Notes: generated by a model not told the origin, from the sequence alone. Counted from the stretch's first letter, positions 17,441-26,721 are shown. The stretch is DNA of 64,000 nucleotides from a bacterium OL-1 (GCA_000752675.2 LM994627.1:368429-432428), one strand, 5' to 3'. Numbers and translations are program-made.

Positions 17441-18409
17441 ATGGCAAAGACGGCAAAGCTGCTGCCAGCATATCTGGTGGTTGGAGCCGACGAGCTCAAG
17501 CGCAAGAGCGCAATCACGCGCCTCAAGGGCTACCTGGACGAGGGGCTGGCTGCCTTCAACTTGGACGAGATTGTCCCCACGGCAGACACCGACCCAACCA
17601 GCGTCATCTCGTCTCTCAACACGCTGCCTGTGGGCAACTCCCCCCGTATCGTGATCATCGAACCCGCCGACAAGCTCCCCAAGCCCGTCTCGGAAGCCCT
17701 CGTCGCGTACCTGAAGGACCCCAACCCTGCCTGCACACTGCTTCTCTCGGCAACCACGCTGGCAAAGTCGACGCGTCTCTACAAGGCGGTTGCGAAGGTT
17801 GGCCCCAAGGCGGTCATCGACTGTACGCCGGCAACGAGAAGGGACCTCCCCGGTTACGTGCAGAAGCTTGCCCGCTCCCATGGTCTGACCATCGACCAGG
17901 ATGCTGCCCGCGCGCTCGTGGATCGCGTGGGAGAGTCGACCACCATGCTCGACACGCAGCTCCGTACGCTCTCGGCGCTCAAGGGAGGGCAGGGCCAGGT
18001 GACCCTTGTGGATGTCGAGGCTAGCGTTGCTCGCGTGGCAGAGGTCAAGCCGTGGGAGTTCCTCGATCGCCTGAGCGAGAAGGATGCCCGCCGTTCCTTG
18101 GAGCTCTACGCGCTTCTCAGGGGATCTTCGCAGGTGGGGCTCCTCACCCTGGTGACTATTCGTATCCGCGAACTCATCTGCGCGCGGGCGCTTGACGCCC
18201 GTGGCGAGGGAGCGGGTGTCGCTCGGGCTCTTGGCAAGCAGGACTGGCAGGTGAGGAACTACGCGCGGTGGGCTCGTCGCTTTGCGCCTGGCGAGCTGGA
18301 GCGCGACCTTGCTGCCTGCGCATCGTGCGAGCGAGCACTAAAGGGGTCGGCAAACTCGGATTCCGCGTTCCTCTCGCTTATCGCGACTATCTGTGGAGCT
18401 GCCCAGTAG
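17441..18409 (+). CDS. holA: DNA polymerase III delta subunit
   Basis: 322-residue clamp-loader subunit that opens the beta sliding clamp. The sequence follows the HolA family from the opening PAYLVVGADELKRK, through the middle TLLLSATTLAKSTRLYKAV, to a C-terminal collar domain with PWEFLDRLSEKD. The Walker motif is degenerate, as is normal for delta. ATG 17441 is preceded by GAGGGA. The comEC-holA-(rpsT) neighbourhood is widespread in Gram-positive bacteria. Confidence 0.93.
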   Translation: MAKTAKLLPAYLVVGADELKRKSAITRLKGYLDEGLAAFNLDEIVPTADTDPTSVISSLNTLPVGNSPRIVIIEPADKLPKPVSEALVAYLKDPNPACTLLLSATTLAKSTRLYKAVAKVGPKAVIDCTPATRRDLPGYVQKLARSHGLTIDQDAARALVDRVGESTTMLDTQLRTLSALKGGQGQVTLVDVEASVARVAEVKPWEFLDRLSEKDARRSLELYALLRGSSQVGLLTLVTIRIRELICARALDARGEGAGVARALGKQDWQVRNYARWARRFAPGELERDLAACASCERALKGSANSDSAFLSLIATICGAAQ

Positions 18410-18450
18410 AGAGCTCGTGGTTCCCGCCAGGGCGCCCGGCCCCTTGTCGG

Positions 18451-18482
18451 CAAAAGAAAGAGCCCGGCGCATGGCCGGGCTC
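18451..18482 (-). terminator. Intrinsic terminator of rpsT
   Basis: Stem GAGCCCGGC (18460-18468) with GCCGGGCTC (18474-18482), 9 bp with a 5-base loop; read on the minus strand it is followed by TTTCTTTTG. It also separates the convergent holA. Confidence 0.88.
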
Positions 18483-18513
18483 CCAAAGTTCAGTTCATCT
18501 CAGAGAAGCAGCT

Positions 18514-18777
18514 CTACTTCATGGAGTTGACGAGCTTCTGGACGCCGGACTTGCGGTCGGCGGCCTGGTTCTTGTGGATGATGCCCTTGGCGGCAGCCCT
18601 GTCGAGCTTCTTGCAAGCGGCATTGGCAGCAGCCTGAGCGGCCTCGACGTCACCGGCCTCGACGGCGGCGTGAACCTTCTTGACGTAGGTCTTCAGCTCG
18701 GAGCGGACAGCCCTGTTACGCATACGGGCCTTCTCGGCGGTGATGATGCGCTTCTTCTGAGACTTGATGTTTGCCAC
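18514..18777 (-). CDS. rpsT: 30S ribosomal protein S20
   Basis: 87-residue primary 16S rRNA-binding protein. The sequence begins MANIKSQKKRIITAEKARMRN as in the family and continues as helical, lysine- and alanine-rich segments ending AADRKSGVQKLVNSMK. GAAAGGATCC precedes the ATG at 18777. The leader of about 95 bases contains the palindrome AGAGGCCTCT, a possible autoregulatory hairpin. Confidence 0.97.
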   Translation of the reverse strand: MANIKSQKKRIITAEKARMRNRAVRSELKTYVKKVHAAVEAGDVEAAQAAANAACKKLDRAAAKGIIHKNQAADRKSGVQKLVNSMK

Positions 18778-18886
18778 GGTGCGGATCCTTTCAAAATCTT
18801 GTTCCTAGAGGCCTCTTAAGAACTAGGTAGGTGGGAAGTGGGGGTTCCGCACCAGACACGGCGAGGTCAACTAGAGAAGTATAGCA
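18778..18886 (-). promoter_or_regulatory. rpsT promoter and leader
   Basis: On the minus strand an extended -10 element TGCTATACT reads from 18886 to 18878; no good -35 is seen. The predicted transcript starts near 18871, leaving a leader of about 95 bases that holds GTTC...GAAC arms around AGAGGCCTCT, suitable for feedback control by S20. The feedback role is inference. Confidence 0.5.
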
Positions 18887-19008
18887 GAGCAAACGCTCAT
18901 GGAACCCTCTATTTGCCACGTTGTGCTGGCTTCGAGTGTTCATCGAGTAATTTTCACATGTTCTTGCGAGAAGAGCACGTATCTACTCAGGGTTTTAGTT
19001 GCTCGGGA
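18887..19008. other. AT-richer spacer
   Basis: No gene is supported. Base composition drops compared with flanking core genes and stays low to about 19750, marking the edge of the accessory cassette. Confidence 0.5.
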
Positions 19009-19134
19009 TCAGGGGCGTTTATTCCTTCGCAACAATACAATTGCTATGACAGCAATAACAATGCAAATAAGCACCGGTGCATAGGTTACGAGATAAGTGA
19101 CGAGAAGCTCAGGAACTCCAAGCCCGTATAGCAT
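19009..19134 (-). CDS. 41-residue single-helix membrane peptide
   Basis: A short minus-strand ORF starts with ATG at 19134 behind GAGGTGG and ends with TGA at 19009. The 41 residues begin MLYGLGVPELLVTYL, continue as one hydrophobic helix (VLICIVIAVIAIVLL) and end with a basic tail RRNKRP, so an N-out, C-in orientation is expected. It follows the secreted protein gene by 21 bases and is probably cotranscribed. Codon use is AT-rich like its neighbour. I know no family; a small toxin, an anchor or a partner of the secreted protein are all possible. Confidence 0.6.
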   Translation of the reverse strand: MLYGLGVPELLVTYLVTYAPVLICIVIAVIAIVLLRRNKRP

Positions 19135-19155
19135 AGACGCCCACCTCGATTGTTG

Positions 19156-19725
19156 TTAGTAAAAATGCCCGGTGAACGAAGCGTAAGACTCACAGTAGAA
19201 ATCGCCAACATAGGTTGAGATATCAGCGACGTCGCGTATTTCTGCGTGATAATAAATGGCGTTCGTTTTTCCGCCATCAAGTATTGCGCGATTATAGTTT
19301 GAACTGATAATTCTGCCAGCCGAGATATAGATGGCAGCCCAGTTAAATGGCGATATCTTCCCTGCTGAAGTCACCCCATAGTTTGCTGAGATAATAATGG
19401 TATTAGGTAAACCTGCGATTATCAGATTCTTCGAAGCGCTTACGGTACGCTGGGATCCAATTGCTCGAGATACATCTGGAAATACTCGATGCGCCCCATT
19501 ATCGAGCCCGTAATATACAGGCTCACCTTGAAGTGCCGCTTGCCTGACTGCCTCGTCCCATCGACAACGAGCTCCCTCACTTCCTGGAATCATAATCGCA
19601 TCTGAGACAATGGCCTCTTCTGCTTTTGCTACTATTGGCGAAATGGTCGCTAGCGCAAATGTACTCGCCGCGATAGTGATTAGCTCTCTTCTTGACACAT
19701 TATTAGTAGGATTGAAGTTAAACAT
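19156..19725 (-). CDS. Secreted protein of unknown function with Tat-like signal
   Basis: 189-residue protein with an N-terminal signal containing SRRELI followed by a hydrophobic segment and a cleavage-like AKAEE near residue 37; the twin arginine suggests Tat export, but Sec export cannot be excluded. The mature part has no family motif I recognise. It includes GLDNGAHRVFPDVSRA and several isoleucine-rich beta-like stretches. ATG 19725 follows GAGGTGAG; an upstream ATG at 19746 lacks a site. AT-rich composition compared with the core genes suggests acquisition. It lies between a LuxR-PASTA regulator gene and a small membrane peptide gene on the same strand. Confidence 0.7.
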   Translation of the reverse strand: MFNFNPTNNVSRRELITIAASTFALATISPIVAKAEEAIVSDAIMIPGSEGARCRWDEAVRQAALQGEPVYYGLDNGAHRVFPDVSRAIGSQRTVSASKNLIIAGLPNTIIISANYGVTSAGKISPFNWAAIYISAGRIISSNYNRAILDGGKTNAIYYHAEIRDVADISTYVGDFYCESYASFTGHFY

Positions 19726-19876
19726 AGGCTCACCTCTTCGTAGCAATCATTGCTGTTGCACGACACGTTGTGGCTACAAGGTAGCGAAATGGCCTGTGGC
19801 AAATCTGTCATTAGCGAAAGATGCTACATAGGTTGACCCGCAGGAGGGGCATTTGATGGGGTGAGCGGCTATGTCG
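19726..19876 (-). other. Spacer with a zinc-ribbon-like ORF fragment
   Basis: Between the regulator and the secreted-protein gene, one minus-strand frame reads HPIKCPSCGSTYVASF and ends ATGHFATL, a half zinc ribbon. The frame has no credible start after the regulator's stop. It could be a remnant, or the frameshifted end of the regulator. The AT-richer downstream half may hold a promoter for the secreted-protein gene. Confidence 0.35.
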
Positions 19877-20599
19877 CTACCACCAAAACCACGCTTGCCT
19901 TCCAGTTGCCCCCAAGTTATAGCCGGAAGTGCAGCCCTCGCCCCAGGAGAAGACGGAAACACCCGCTCCAAGCGCCTCCGCGCTTTTCACCTCTTTGAGC
20001 CCCAAGACCTTGCCCGAAGGCAGCTCGGATGCCTGCGACTCAAATAGGGGGCAGAAGCCGGACTGAGCGACCTCAGAGGCTGCTGCGTCCGCGCGCATGC
20101 CAATCACATTCGGGAGTTCGCCATAGTCTGTGGAGATGATTCCAGAGGGGGAATCTAGGAAGCGTTTGTCCTCGTAAAAATGTACTGGCAAAAGTCGTGG
20201 CATGACAAATGCAGCCATTAAGCATGCAATCGCTATGAGGGCAACCCTCCTTGCTGCGTTTGCGCGCTTCTCGCCACAAGGGGTTGCTGCACTTGGGCGA
20301 TCAGGCATTGGTGCGTTGTTGGCAGTATTTGCCGCATCGGCATTCCGCGCGGCCGAGGCAGCCTCTGCCCTCGCCTGTGGAATACTCAAGAATTCTGATC
20401 GCGTGGAGACACCAAGTTTCTTGTATCCGCGCTGTCGGTAGGTGCCAACGGTCGAGGGGGTCACACCCATGAGCTGTCCCGCCTCCTCAGCAGTCAGTCC
20501 TTGGGCAACTGTACGTAAAGCTTCTGCCTCACGATCGGATAGACCTGCCTCAGACAATAGCCGCTCGAAATCAGGAGTACACTTCTCACTTACGTCCAA
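19877..20599 (-). CDS. Membrane-anchored LuxR-type regulator with extracellular PASTA-like domain
   Basis: 240 residues starting with TTG at 20599 behind AGGAGG. Residues 19-72 form a LuxR/GerE helix-turn-helix ([20 protein letters not shown], then [20 protein letters not shown]). An alanine-rich linker leads to one membrane helix (116-134), placing the C-terminus outside. Residues 160-219 resemble a PASTA domain: [19 protein letters not shown], a gap, then [19 protein letters not shown] and a beta strand. PASTA modules in Ser/Thr kinases bind peptidoglycan fragments or beta-lactams, so this may be a one-component wall sensor. It is divergent from lepA. The C-terminal WFWW is unusual. Confidence 0.75.
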   Translation of the reverse strand: MDVSEKCTPDFERLLSEAGLSDREAEALRTVAQGLTAEEAGQLMGVTPSTVGTYRQRGYKKLGVSTRSEFLSIPQARAEAASAARNADAANTANNAPMPDRPSAATPCGEKRANAARRVALIAIACLMAAFVMPRLLPVHFYEDKRFLDSPSGIISTDYGELPNVIGMRADAAASEVAQSGFCPLFESQASELPSGKVLGLKEVKSAEALGAGVSVFSWGEGCTSGYNLGATGRQAWFWW

Positions 20600-20675
20600 A
20601 GTTGCCTCCTCTCATACCGCGGGATTTAGCTTTCATGATACGCGCCGACGAAGGCAAGACGCACGGCCCATGCGC

Positions 20676-20691
20676 TATGATGTCTCGCATG
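20676..20691 (+). promoter_or_regulatory. Probable lepA -10 element giving a leaderless message
   Basis: TATGAT at 20676-20681 would place the transcript start at 20687-20690, exactly at the ATG at 20689 from which LepA similarity begins. No ribosome site precedes any candidate ATG. The -35 is weak. Confidence 0.5.
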
Positions 20692-22500
20692 AAGACAACA
20701 GACACCTCCCACATCCGCAACTTCTCGATTGTTGCGCACATAGACCACGGCAAGTCGACCATCTCGGACCGCATCCTAGAGCTCACCCACACGGTGGACG
20801 AGCGAGACATGGCCGATCAGCTCCTCGATACCATGGACATCGAGCGCGAGCGCGGCATTACTATCAAGTCGAACGCCGTGCGCGTGGTTTACGATGCCGA
20901 CGATGGGGAGTCTTACCAGTTCAACCTCATCGACACCCCGGGTCACGTGGACTTCACGTACGAGGTCTCGCGTTCGCTTGCCGCCTGCGAGGGCGCTGTG
21001 CTCGTGGTTGACGCCACGCAGGGCGTGGAGGCGCAGACGGTCTCAAATGCCACGCTGGCCATGAACGCCAACCTGGACATTGTGCCTGCCATCAACAAGA
21101 TCGACCTTCCCTCCGCTCACCCCGAGGAGGTTAAGAAGGAGATCGAGGAGGACCTTGCCATCCCGGCCGATGACGCAGTGCTTGTCTCGGGCAAGACCGG
21201 CGAGGGGATTCATGACCTTCTCGAGGCCATCGTCTATCTTGTCTCGCCGCCAAGGGGGGATGCCAAGGCACCGCTCAAGGCCCTCATCCTGGACTCCTAC
21301 TTTGACGAGTACCGCGGCGTAGTGGCCACGGTGCGCGTCTTTGACGGCTCCATCAAAAAGGGCGACCACCTGCGCATGATGGCGCTCGGTGACACCTTCC
21401 TCTGCGATGGCGTGGGCTGCAAGCGCCCGCTGGAGACCCCGCTTGACGAGCTTGGCGTGGGTGAGGTTGGCTACGTGGTCACGGGCCTCAAGGACCCGGC
21501 CCTCGTAAAGACCGGCGACACCATCACTTACGAGGAACGTCCCTGCGCAGAGGCCTGCCCCGGCTACCACGAGGCTAAGCCCATGGTCTTCACCGGGTTG
21601 TTCCCCATCGACAACAAGCAGTACGAGAACCTGCGTGACGCCCTCGAGAAGCTCAAGGTGAACGACCCGTCGCTCATCTGGACGCCCGAGACGAGCGTGG
21701 CTCTGGGCTTTGGCTTTCGCGTGGGCTTCCTCGGCCTTCTCCACATGGAGGTCGTCAAGGAGCGCCTCGAGCGCGAGTTTGGCCTCGACCTCATTGCCAC
21801 ATCGCCCTCGGTTGACTACCACGTGTACAAGACCGACGGCGAGATGGTCGACATCACAAGCCCACAGGACCTGCCCGACGTCACTCGCATCGACCACATC
21901 GAGGAGCCCTACCTCAAGGCCAAGGTCATCGTGCCGCCAGACTTCATGGGCGCCGTGATGCAGCTGGTAATTGATCACCGCGGCGAGACCAGCGACATGG
22001 TCTACCTCTCGGAGAAGTCCGTAGAGATTCACTTTGACATCCCGCTGGCAGAGCTCATTCTCGACTTCTTTGACCAGCTCAAGAGCCGTACCAAGGGTTA
22101 CGCCTCGCTTGACTACGAGATTGGCGACTACCGCACGAGCGACCTCGTGAAGCTGGACATCCTTCTTGCTGGCGAGGAGGTGGACGCACTCTCGTTCATC
22201 GTTCCGCGCGACCGTGCCTACGACATGGCCCGAAGCCTCTGCGACAAGCTCAAGGAGATCATCCCGCGCCAGCAGTTTGAGGTTCCCATCCAGGGGGCAA
22301 TCGGCAACAAGATCATTGCCCGCTCCACGGTGAAGGCGGTGCGCAAGGATGTTCTCGCCAAGTGCTACGGCGGTGACATCTCGCGCAAGCGCAAGCTCCT
22401 CGAGAAGCAGAAGGAGGGCAAGAAGCGCATGAAGTCCATCGGCTCCGTCGAGGTGCCTCAGGAGGCCTTCCTTGCCGTTCTCAAGGTGGACGACGAATGA
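20689..22500 (+). CDS. lepA: Elongation factor 4 (LepA)
   Basis: 603-residue translational GTPase that acts on stalled or initiating ribosomes. The GTPase motifs are AHIDHGKST (G1), RGITIKS (G2), DTPGH (G3) and NKID (G4). Domain II, the EF-G-like domains and the LepA-specific C-terminal domain ([24 protein letters not shown]...) are complete. ATG 20689 gives the usual short start before [14 protein letters not shown]; ATGs at 20677 and 20680 are alternatives. The TGA overlaps dusB as ATGA. Confidence 0.96.
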   Translation: MKTTDTSHIRNFSIVAHIDHGKSTISDRILELTHTVDERDMADQLLDTMDIERERGITIKSNAVRVVYDADDGESYQFNLIDTPGHVDFTYEVSRSLAACEGAVLVVDATQGVEAQTVSNATLAMNANLDIVPAINKIDLPSAHPEEVKKEIEEDLAIPADDAVLVSGKTGEGIHDLLEAIVYLVSPPRGDAKAPLKALILDSYFDEYRGVVATVRVFDGSIKKGDHLRMMALGDTFLCDGVGCKRPLETPLDELGVGEVGYVVTGLKDPALVKTGDTITYEERPCAEACPGYHEAKPMVFTGLFPIDNKQYENLRDALEKLKVNDPSLIWTPETSVALGFGFRVGFLGLLHMEVVKERLEREFGLDLIATSPSVDYHVYKTDGEMVDITSPQDLPDVTRIDHIEEPYLKAKVIVPPDFMGAVMQLVIDHRGETSDMVYLSEKSVEIHFDIPLAELILDFFDQLKSRTKGYASLDYEIGDYRTSDLVKLDILLAGEEVDALSFIVPRDRAYDMARSLCDKLKEIIPRQQFEVPIQGAIGNKIIARSTVKAVRKDVLAKCYGGDISRKRKLLEKQKEGKKRMKSIGSVEVPQEAFLAVLKVDDE

Positions 22501-23561
22501 CGCCTTCCCAGGTTCTGGCCGAGTGGGGGCCAGCAGCGGGGCTGCTTGCCGGCCCAGAGGCTTTATCTGCGAAAACGGATAGACATAATCTCAAGTCGAG
22601 GTTTAAGGTTGAGCCTTTCCTCATGGCTCCCATGGCGGGCGTCTCTGACGCCGCGTATCGCACCATGGCCCGTGCTGGCGGTGCTGGCCTTGCCTACACC
22701 GAGATGGTCTCCTGCGCAGGGCTTCACTACGGTGGCGAGAAGACCTGGGAACTCGTCGAGCCGGCAGAGACGGAGCCGGACATTGCCGTGCAGCTGTTTG
22801 GCTCCAAGCCCGAGTTCTTCCGAGAGGCGGCGACAAGCGTTCTGGAGCGCCTGGGAAACCGTCTTGCCCTTATCGACATCAACATGGCCTGCCCCGTCCC
22901 CAAGGTGACCAAGAAGGGGGAGGGGTCTGCGCTGCTCGACAACCCAGAGCTTGCGGCTGCGATTGTGCAGGCGTGCATCGAGGGCGCTGGTGCGCAGGTG
23001 CCGGTTACGGCGAAGATCCGTCGCGGCCGCCTTATGGGCGAGGAGGTTGCGCCGGAGTTTGCCCGAGCCATGGAGGCAGCGGGCGCCTCGGCAATCGCCG
23101 TACATGGGCGCTTTGCCAACCAGCTCTATCACGGCGAGGCGGACTGGGGGTGCGTAAGCCGCGTAGCCAAGGCGGTGAGCGTGCCGGTCATTGGGTCTGG
23201 CGATGTCTCGTCTGCCCAGGCGGCGGCACGCATGCTTGCGGAGACCGGTGCCTCCGCTGTCATGGTTGCCCGCGGGAGCTATGGTAACCCCTGGATCTTC
23301 CGGGACGCGGCTGCCCTGCGCTTGGGGGAGAAGCCCGAGCCGCATGACGCGCGCGAGAAGATCGCCGCGTTTCGGTGCCACGTGCGACTGCTTGCCGCAA
23401 CGGGTGCCAACCTTAAACGAGCCCGGAGCCTTGCCGGATGGTATCTGCGCGGCATGCCGGAGGCGGCCCGCTTGCGCGGCATGGCTGTTACCTGCCTTAC
23501 CCTTGAGGATTACCTTGCCGTGGCCGACGAGGCAGAGCGAATGCTTTGCGATGCCGAGTAG
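22497..23561 (+). CDS. dusB: tRNA-dihydrouridine synthase
   Basis: 354-residue flavoenzyme reducing uridines in tRNA. An FMN-binding TIM barrel starts at [15 protein letters not shown] (about residue 41). The catalytic cysteine is in INMACPVPK, and IAVHGR and SGDVSSAQ form the phosphate-binding part. The first 37 residues have no match to the family, so a later start is possible, but ATG 22497 overlaps the lepA stop as ATGA. The 3' end overlaps hemW by 11 bases. Confidence 0.92.
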   Translation: MTPSQVLAEWGPAAGLLAGPEALSAKTDRHNLKSRFKVEPFLMAPMAGVSDAAYRTMARAGGAGLAYTEMVSCAGLHYGGEKTWELVEPAETEPDIAVQLFGSKPEFFREAATSVLERLGNRLALIDINMACPVPKVTKKGEGSALLDNPELAAAIVQACIEGAGAQVPVTAKIRRGRLMGEEVAPEFARAMEAAGASAIAVHGRFANQLYHGEADWGCVSRVAKAVSVPVIGSGDVSSAQAAARMLAETGASAVMVARGSYGNPWIFRDAAALRLGEKPEPHDAREKIAAFRCHVRLLAATGANLKRARSLAGWYLRGMPEAARLRGMAVTCLTLEDYLAVADEAERMLCDAE

Positions 23562-24831
23562 CGTTTCGGGTGGCATTGGGTCCGAGTGGCGGGCTCGCCT
23601 TTCTGCAAGCGGCGCAGACGCCCTGTATCTGCACATCCCCTTCTGTGCAAGGAAGTGTGCGTACTGCGACTTTGCCTCCTGGGCCACAGCGCGCGGGGAT
23701 GCGTTGTCTAGGCGCTATGCCGAGGCACTGGAGAGGCAGGTTGAGGAGGTCTCGTGCCTTGGGCTTCTCACCGAGTGCGAGACTGCCTACATAGGCGGCG
23801 GTACGCCCACGTTTCTGGGAGAGGCGCTAGGCGGGCTCGTCCGCTGCGTTACGAGATGCGCGCCGAGGGTTTGTGAGCTCACCTGCGAGGCTAATCCGGA
23901 TTCGCTGTCGGACGCTGTGCTAAGCGATGTCGCGGCGGCTGGTTGCACGAGGCTCTCAATCGGGGTGCAGAGCCTGTGCGATGCCGAGCTATCCGAGCTG
24001 GGCAGGCTTCATGACGCGGCGCGCGCACGCGAGCGTGTCTCTGTGGCAGTCGCGAGCGGGCTGGACGTCTCGTGCGACCTTATGTGCGCCGTTCCTCTTC
24101 AGACGGCCGACTCATGGCAGGCAACGCTTGAGGGTGTGGCGTCTCTGGGAGTGGGACACGTGAGCGTCTACCCCCTCCAGATCGAAGACGGCACGGCGCT
24201 TGCGCGGAGGATTGGAGACGAGCAACCCTCATGGAACTCTCCAGATACGCAAGCGTCGCGGATGGAACAGGCTCAATCGGTACTTGAGAGTTATGGGTTC
24301 CGCAGGTACGAGGTGGCGAGCTACGCTAGCTTGCCCGAGAAGGAATGCACCCATAACAAGATGTACTGGACCGGCCGACCATATCTAGGATTGGGAACCG
24401 GTGCTGCTTCTATGCTTACGGTAGAGGGTTACAAGAGGCTTCTTGAGGCTTGCCCTCAGCTTGGACCTATACCAGAGGGTATGACTCGTGCGCGTCTCAA
24501 GGTCGTCTCTGGTCGAGAAGAGATTGCAAGGGGTGCCAGCCTTTCGTCTCTGGCGTTAGAGGAGGAGTTCCTGACTGAGCGGCAGGCTGTCGCCGAGGAC
24601 CTCATGCTGGGTGCTCGCCTCGCCTGTGGGCTTGACGCTGGGCTTGTTGCCTATGCGCGCGAGCTTCTCGGCCCATGTGTTGACGAGACGCTCGACCGAC
24701 TGGTGCGTGAGGGCTTCCTCAGCGATGCGCTTGCTCCTACCCAGCGGGGATGGCTCCTTGGCAACGAGCTGTACGGAGAACTGTGGGACCTCGCTGGCGA
24801 CACCGAGACGCTCTCAAGGCGCAGCGCATAA
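23551..24831 (+). CDS. hemW: Radical SAM heme chaperone HemW-like protein
   Basis: 426-residue radical SAM protein. The cluster motif CARKCAYC (C32, C36, C39) is preceded by LYLHIPF as in HemN/HemW, followed by YIGGGTPTFL and the NPDSLS segment. HemW binds and transfers heme and is not an oxygen-independent coproporphyrinogen oxidase, although it is often misannotated as HemN. ATG 23551 lies within the end of dusB. The lepA-dusB-hemW order supports HemW. No heme biosynthesis gene is nearby. Confidence 0.9.
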   Translation: MPSSVSGGIGSEWRARLSASGADALYLHIPFCARKCAYCDFASWATARGDALSRRYAEALERQVEEVSCLGLLTECETAYIGGGTPTFLGEALGGLVRCVTRCAPRVCELTCEANPDSLSDAVLSDVAAAGCTRLSIGVQSLCDAELSELGRLHDAARARERVSVAVASGLDVSCDLMCAVPLQTADSWQATLEGVASLGVGHVSVYPLQIEDGTALARRIGDEQPSWNSPDTQASRMEQAQSVLESYGFRRYEVASYASLPEKECTHNKMYWTGRPYLGLGTGAASMLTVEGYKRLLEACPQLGPIPEGMTRARLKVVSGREEIARGASLSSLALEEEFLTERQAVAEDLMLGARLACGLDAGLVAYARELLGPCVDETLDRLVREGFLSDALAPTQRGWLLGNELYGELWDLAGDTETLSRRSA

Positions 24832-24919
24832 CCCTTGATTTGTTGCGGCGCGCGCGGCATGCTAGCTGCTGCTGCGCAGACATGCGCCTCAGCGGGAGAC
24901 GGGTCAGGAAGGGGAGAAC

Positions 24920-25408
24920 ATGGCTGGTGAGCGTACCAATGTCATCTCGTGGGACGAGTTCTTCATGCGCGTTGCCATCGCGGCAAGCCTGAGGAGCAAG
25001 GACCCAAACACGCAGGTGGGAGCCTGTATCGCTGACACTAACCATAGGATCCTCTCCGTGGGCTACAACGGCACGCCCTCGGCTCTTGCCGACGCGGACT
25101 TCCCATGGGGGACCTCGAACGACCCGCTTCACGACAAGCACAGCTATGTAATTCACGCCGAGGCAAACGCCATCCTCAACTACCGCGGCTCGCTCAAGGA
25201 CATGGCGCACGCCACCGTCTACGTGACGCTCTTCCCGTGCCACGAGTGCGCGAAGACTCTCGTTCAGGCGGGCATCGGCGAGGTCGTCTACCTTGACGAC
25301 AAGTACGATGGCACCGAGGACAACCTCATCTCCAAGCATGTCCTCGACGAGTGCGGCGTGACGTACCGTCCCATCGGCATCGACCTCTCGGCCGCGTCGC
25401 AGCGATGA
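24920..25408 (+). CDS. Deoxycytidylate deaminase
   Basis: 162-residue zinc enzyme turning dCMP into dUMP for thymidylate synthesis (ComEB family). Zinc ligands are visible as HAE (His79, Glu81) and PCHEC (Cys107, Cys110). N-terminal SWDEFFMRVA and VGYNGTPS are family motifs. ATG 24920 follows AGGAAGGGGAG. The last codons CAG CGA TGA run directly into the palindromic repeat copy B, so the stop lies inside the repeat, exactly as in the ABC ATPase gene at 5566. Confidence 0.92.
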   Translation: MAGERTNVISWDEFFMRVAIAASLRSKDPNTQVGACIADTNHRILSVGYNGTPSALADADFPWGTSNDPLHDKHSYVIHAEANAILNYRGSLKDMAHATVYVTLFPCHECAKTLVQAGIGEVVYLDDKYDGTEDNLISKHVLDECGVTYRPIGIDLSAASQR

Positions 25409-25445
25409 GACAAAGGGACAGTCCCTTTGTCTCCTTTTGTCTCAC
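25405..25445. repeat. Dispersed palindromic repeat, copy B
   Basis: GAGACAAAGGGAC (25407-25419) pairs with GTCCCTTTGTCTC (25421-25433) and is followed by a second partial TTTTGTCTCAC (25435-25445). The preceding gene's TGA stop at 25406-25408 is inside it. The context CAGCGATGAGACAAAGGG is identical to copy A. Confidence 0.88.
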
Positions 25446-25560
25446 GTGGTAAATGCGTTGGGCTGGCAGGCACCAGGTATAGAATCGCTGGCTTCCGGCT
25501 ACAATCGTGCGAAGTCGGACCCACGGAGGGCCCGCCCCTAGCATCGGCAGGAGACTTCGC

Positions 25561-26676
25561 ATGGCTTCGATGAACGACAAGGACTACTACGCCATTCTCG
25601 GCGTCGACAAGGACGCCTCCGCAGAGGATATCCGCAAGGCCTTCCAGCAGAAGGCCCGCAAGCTTCACCCCGACGTCAACAAGGCGCCGGACGCAGAGGA
25701 GAAGTTCAAGGAGGTCTCGGAGGCCTACGCCGTCCTCTCTGACCCCGAGAAGCGCTCCCGCTACGACACCATGCATTCTGGCTCTCCGTTTGCCGGCGCA
25801 ACTGGCTCGGCCGGCTCTCCGTATGCCGGCGGCTACGGCGGCGGAGACCCCTTTGGCTGGGGCTTCCCCTTTGGCTCCAATGGCTATACGCGACGCACCT
25901 CGACCCGTGGCCGCTCTCGCTCGTACAACCCGCGCGTTGGCGCGGACGTTGTCTTTGACCTCACACTCGACGCCGCCACGGCTGAGAAGGGCGTCAAGCG
26001 GGGCGTCACTTACCAGCGCTACGCCGCATGCGAGGTGTGTCACGGCAAGGGTTCCGTCCAGGCGGAGCACTCTGAGACCTGCCCGACCTGCCACGGAACG
26101 GGTCGCATCTCCGTTGACCTTACCGGTCTCTTTGGCTTTGGCGTCATGGACATGGAGTGCCCCGAGTGCGAGGGAACCGGTCGCGTGGTGGTAGACCCCT
26201 GCGACGCATGTGGCGGCTCGGGGCGCGTGCTCACGGCGAGCGAGGTTGTGGTCAACGTTCCCGCAGGCACTCACGACGGCGACCTTATTCGCGTGAAGGG
26301 CATGGGCAACGCTGGAACCAACGGCTCGGCTGCCGGAGACTTTGTCTGCAGGGTCGTGGTCCCTGAGGAGCGCCTCAACCCCTACCAAGCCACTGGCTTC
26401 CAGATCCTTGGCTTTGACCTTCCGTTCCTAGTCTTTGGTGCGCTCTCTAACTCGCTTGCGGGGCTTCTCGTCTTCATCTTCGTTATTGCTGCGGTTGGCG
26501 TCGCGTTCATTGTGCGTGGCGGTGGGCTCAAGACCAACTCCCACTGGTGGAGAAACGCCCTGGCCTCTCTGGGTAACGGCGCCGCAAACGGACTCCTTAT
26601 CGCCCTGCTCATGGTCTCTATGTTCTCATGCACGGCTGCTGGTCCCGGAGTCCGGTACTACGGCTTCCTCTGGTAG
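25561..26676 (+). CDS. DnaJ-like cochaperone with C-terminal membrane segments
   Basis: 371 residues. A canonical J domain (about 7-70) has the Hsp70-activating HPD at 36-38, followed by a glycine-rich linker and four zinc-binding CxxCxGxG repeats beginning at 157, 174, 200 and 214. Only the first part of the substrate-binding domain is kept ([17 protein letters not shown]); from residue 286 the sequence becomes hydrophobic (about 286-318 and 340-360), so the second barrel and dimerisation region are replaced by membrane helices. Start ATG 25561 follows GCAGGAGACTT. A full DnaJ gene lies next door, so this is probably a membrane-targeted paralogue. I know of no named family with this layout. 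Confidence 0.85.
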   Translation: MASMNDKDYYAILGVDKDASAEDIRKAFQQKARKLHPDVNKAPDAEEKFKEVSEAYAVLSDPEKRSRYDTMHSGSPFAGATGSAGSPYAGGYGGGDPFGWGFPFGSNGYTRRTSTRGRSRSYNPRVGADVVFDLTLDAATAEKGVKRGVTYQRYAACEVCHGKGSVQAEHSETCPTCHGTGRISVDLTGLFGFGVMDMECPECEGTGRVVVDPCDACGGSGRVLTASEVVVNVPAGTHDGDLIRVKGMGNAGTNGSAAGDFVCRVVVPEERLNPYQATGFQILGFDLPFLVFGALSNSLAGLLVFIFVIAAVGVAFIVRGGGLKTNSHWWRNALASLGNGAANGLLIALLMVSMFSCTAAGPGVRYYGFLW

Positions 26677-26678
26677 CC

Positions 26679-26721
26679 CGCGCATTGCGCGGCGCCCGGT
26701 GCTTCTCGCGTTCGCCGGGCG
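26679..26721 (+). terminator. Paired hairpins after the membrane DnaJ gene
   Basis: Two adjacent stems, CCGCGC/GCGCGG (26679-26692 region) and CGCCCGG (26693-26699) with CCGGGCG (26715-26721), followed only by TGCCTTTGGG. Weak tail, so partial termination at best. Confidence 0.5.

Noticed and set aside
18838-19131. 97-codon plus-strand ORF in the AT-rich spacer
   Set aside because: Composition and residues look random, no ribosome site, and it overlaps the better supported minus-strand 41-codon gene.
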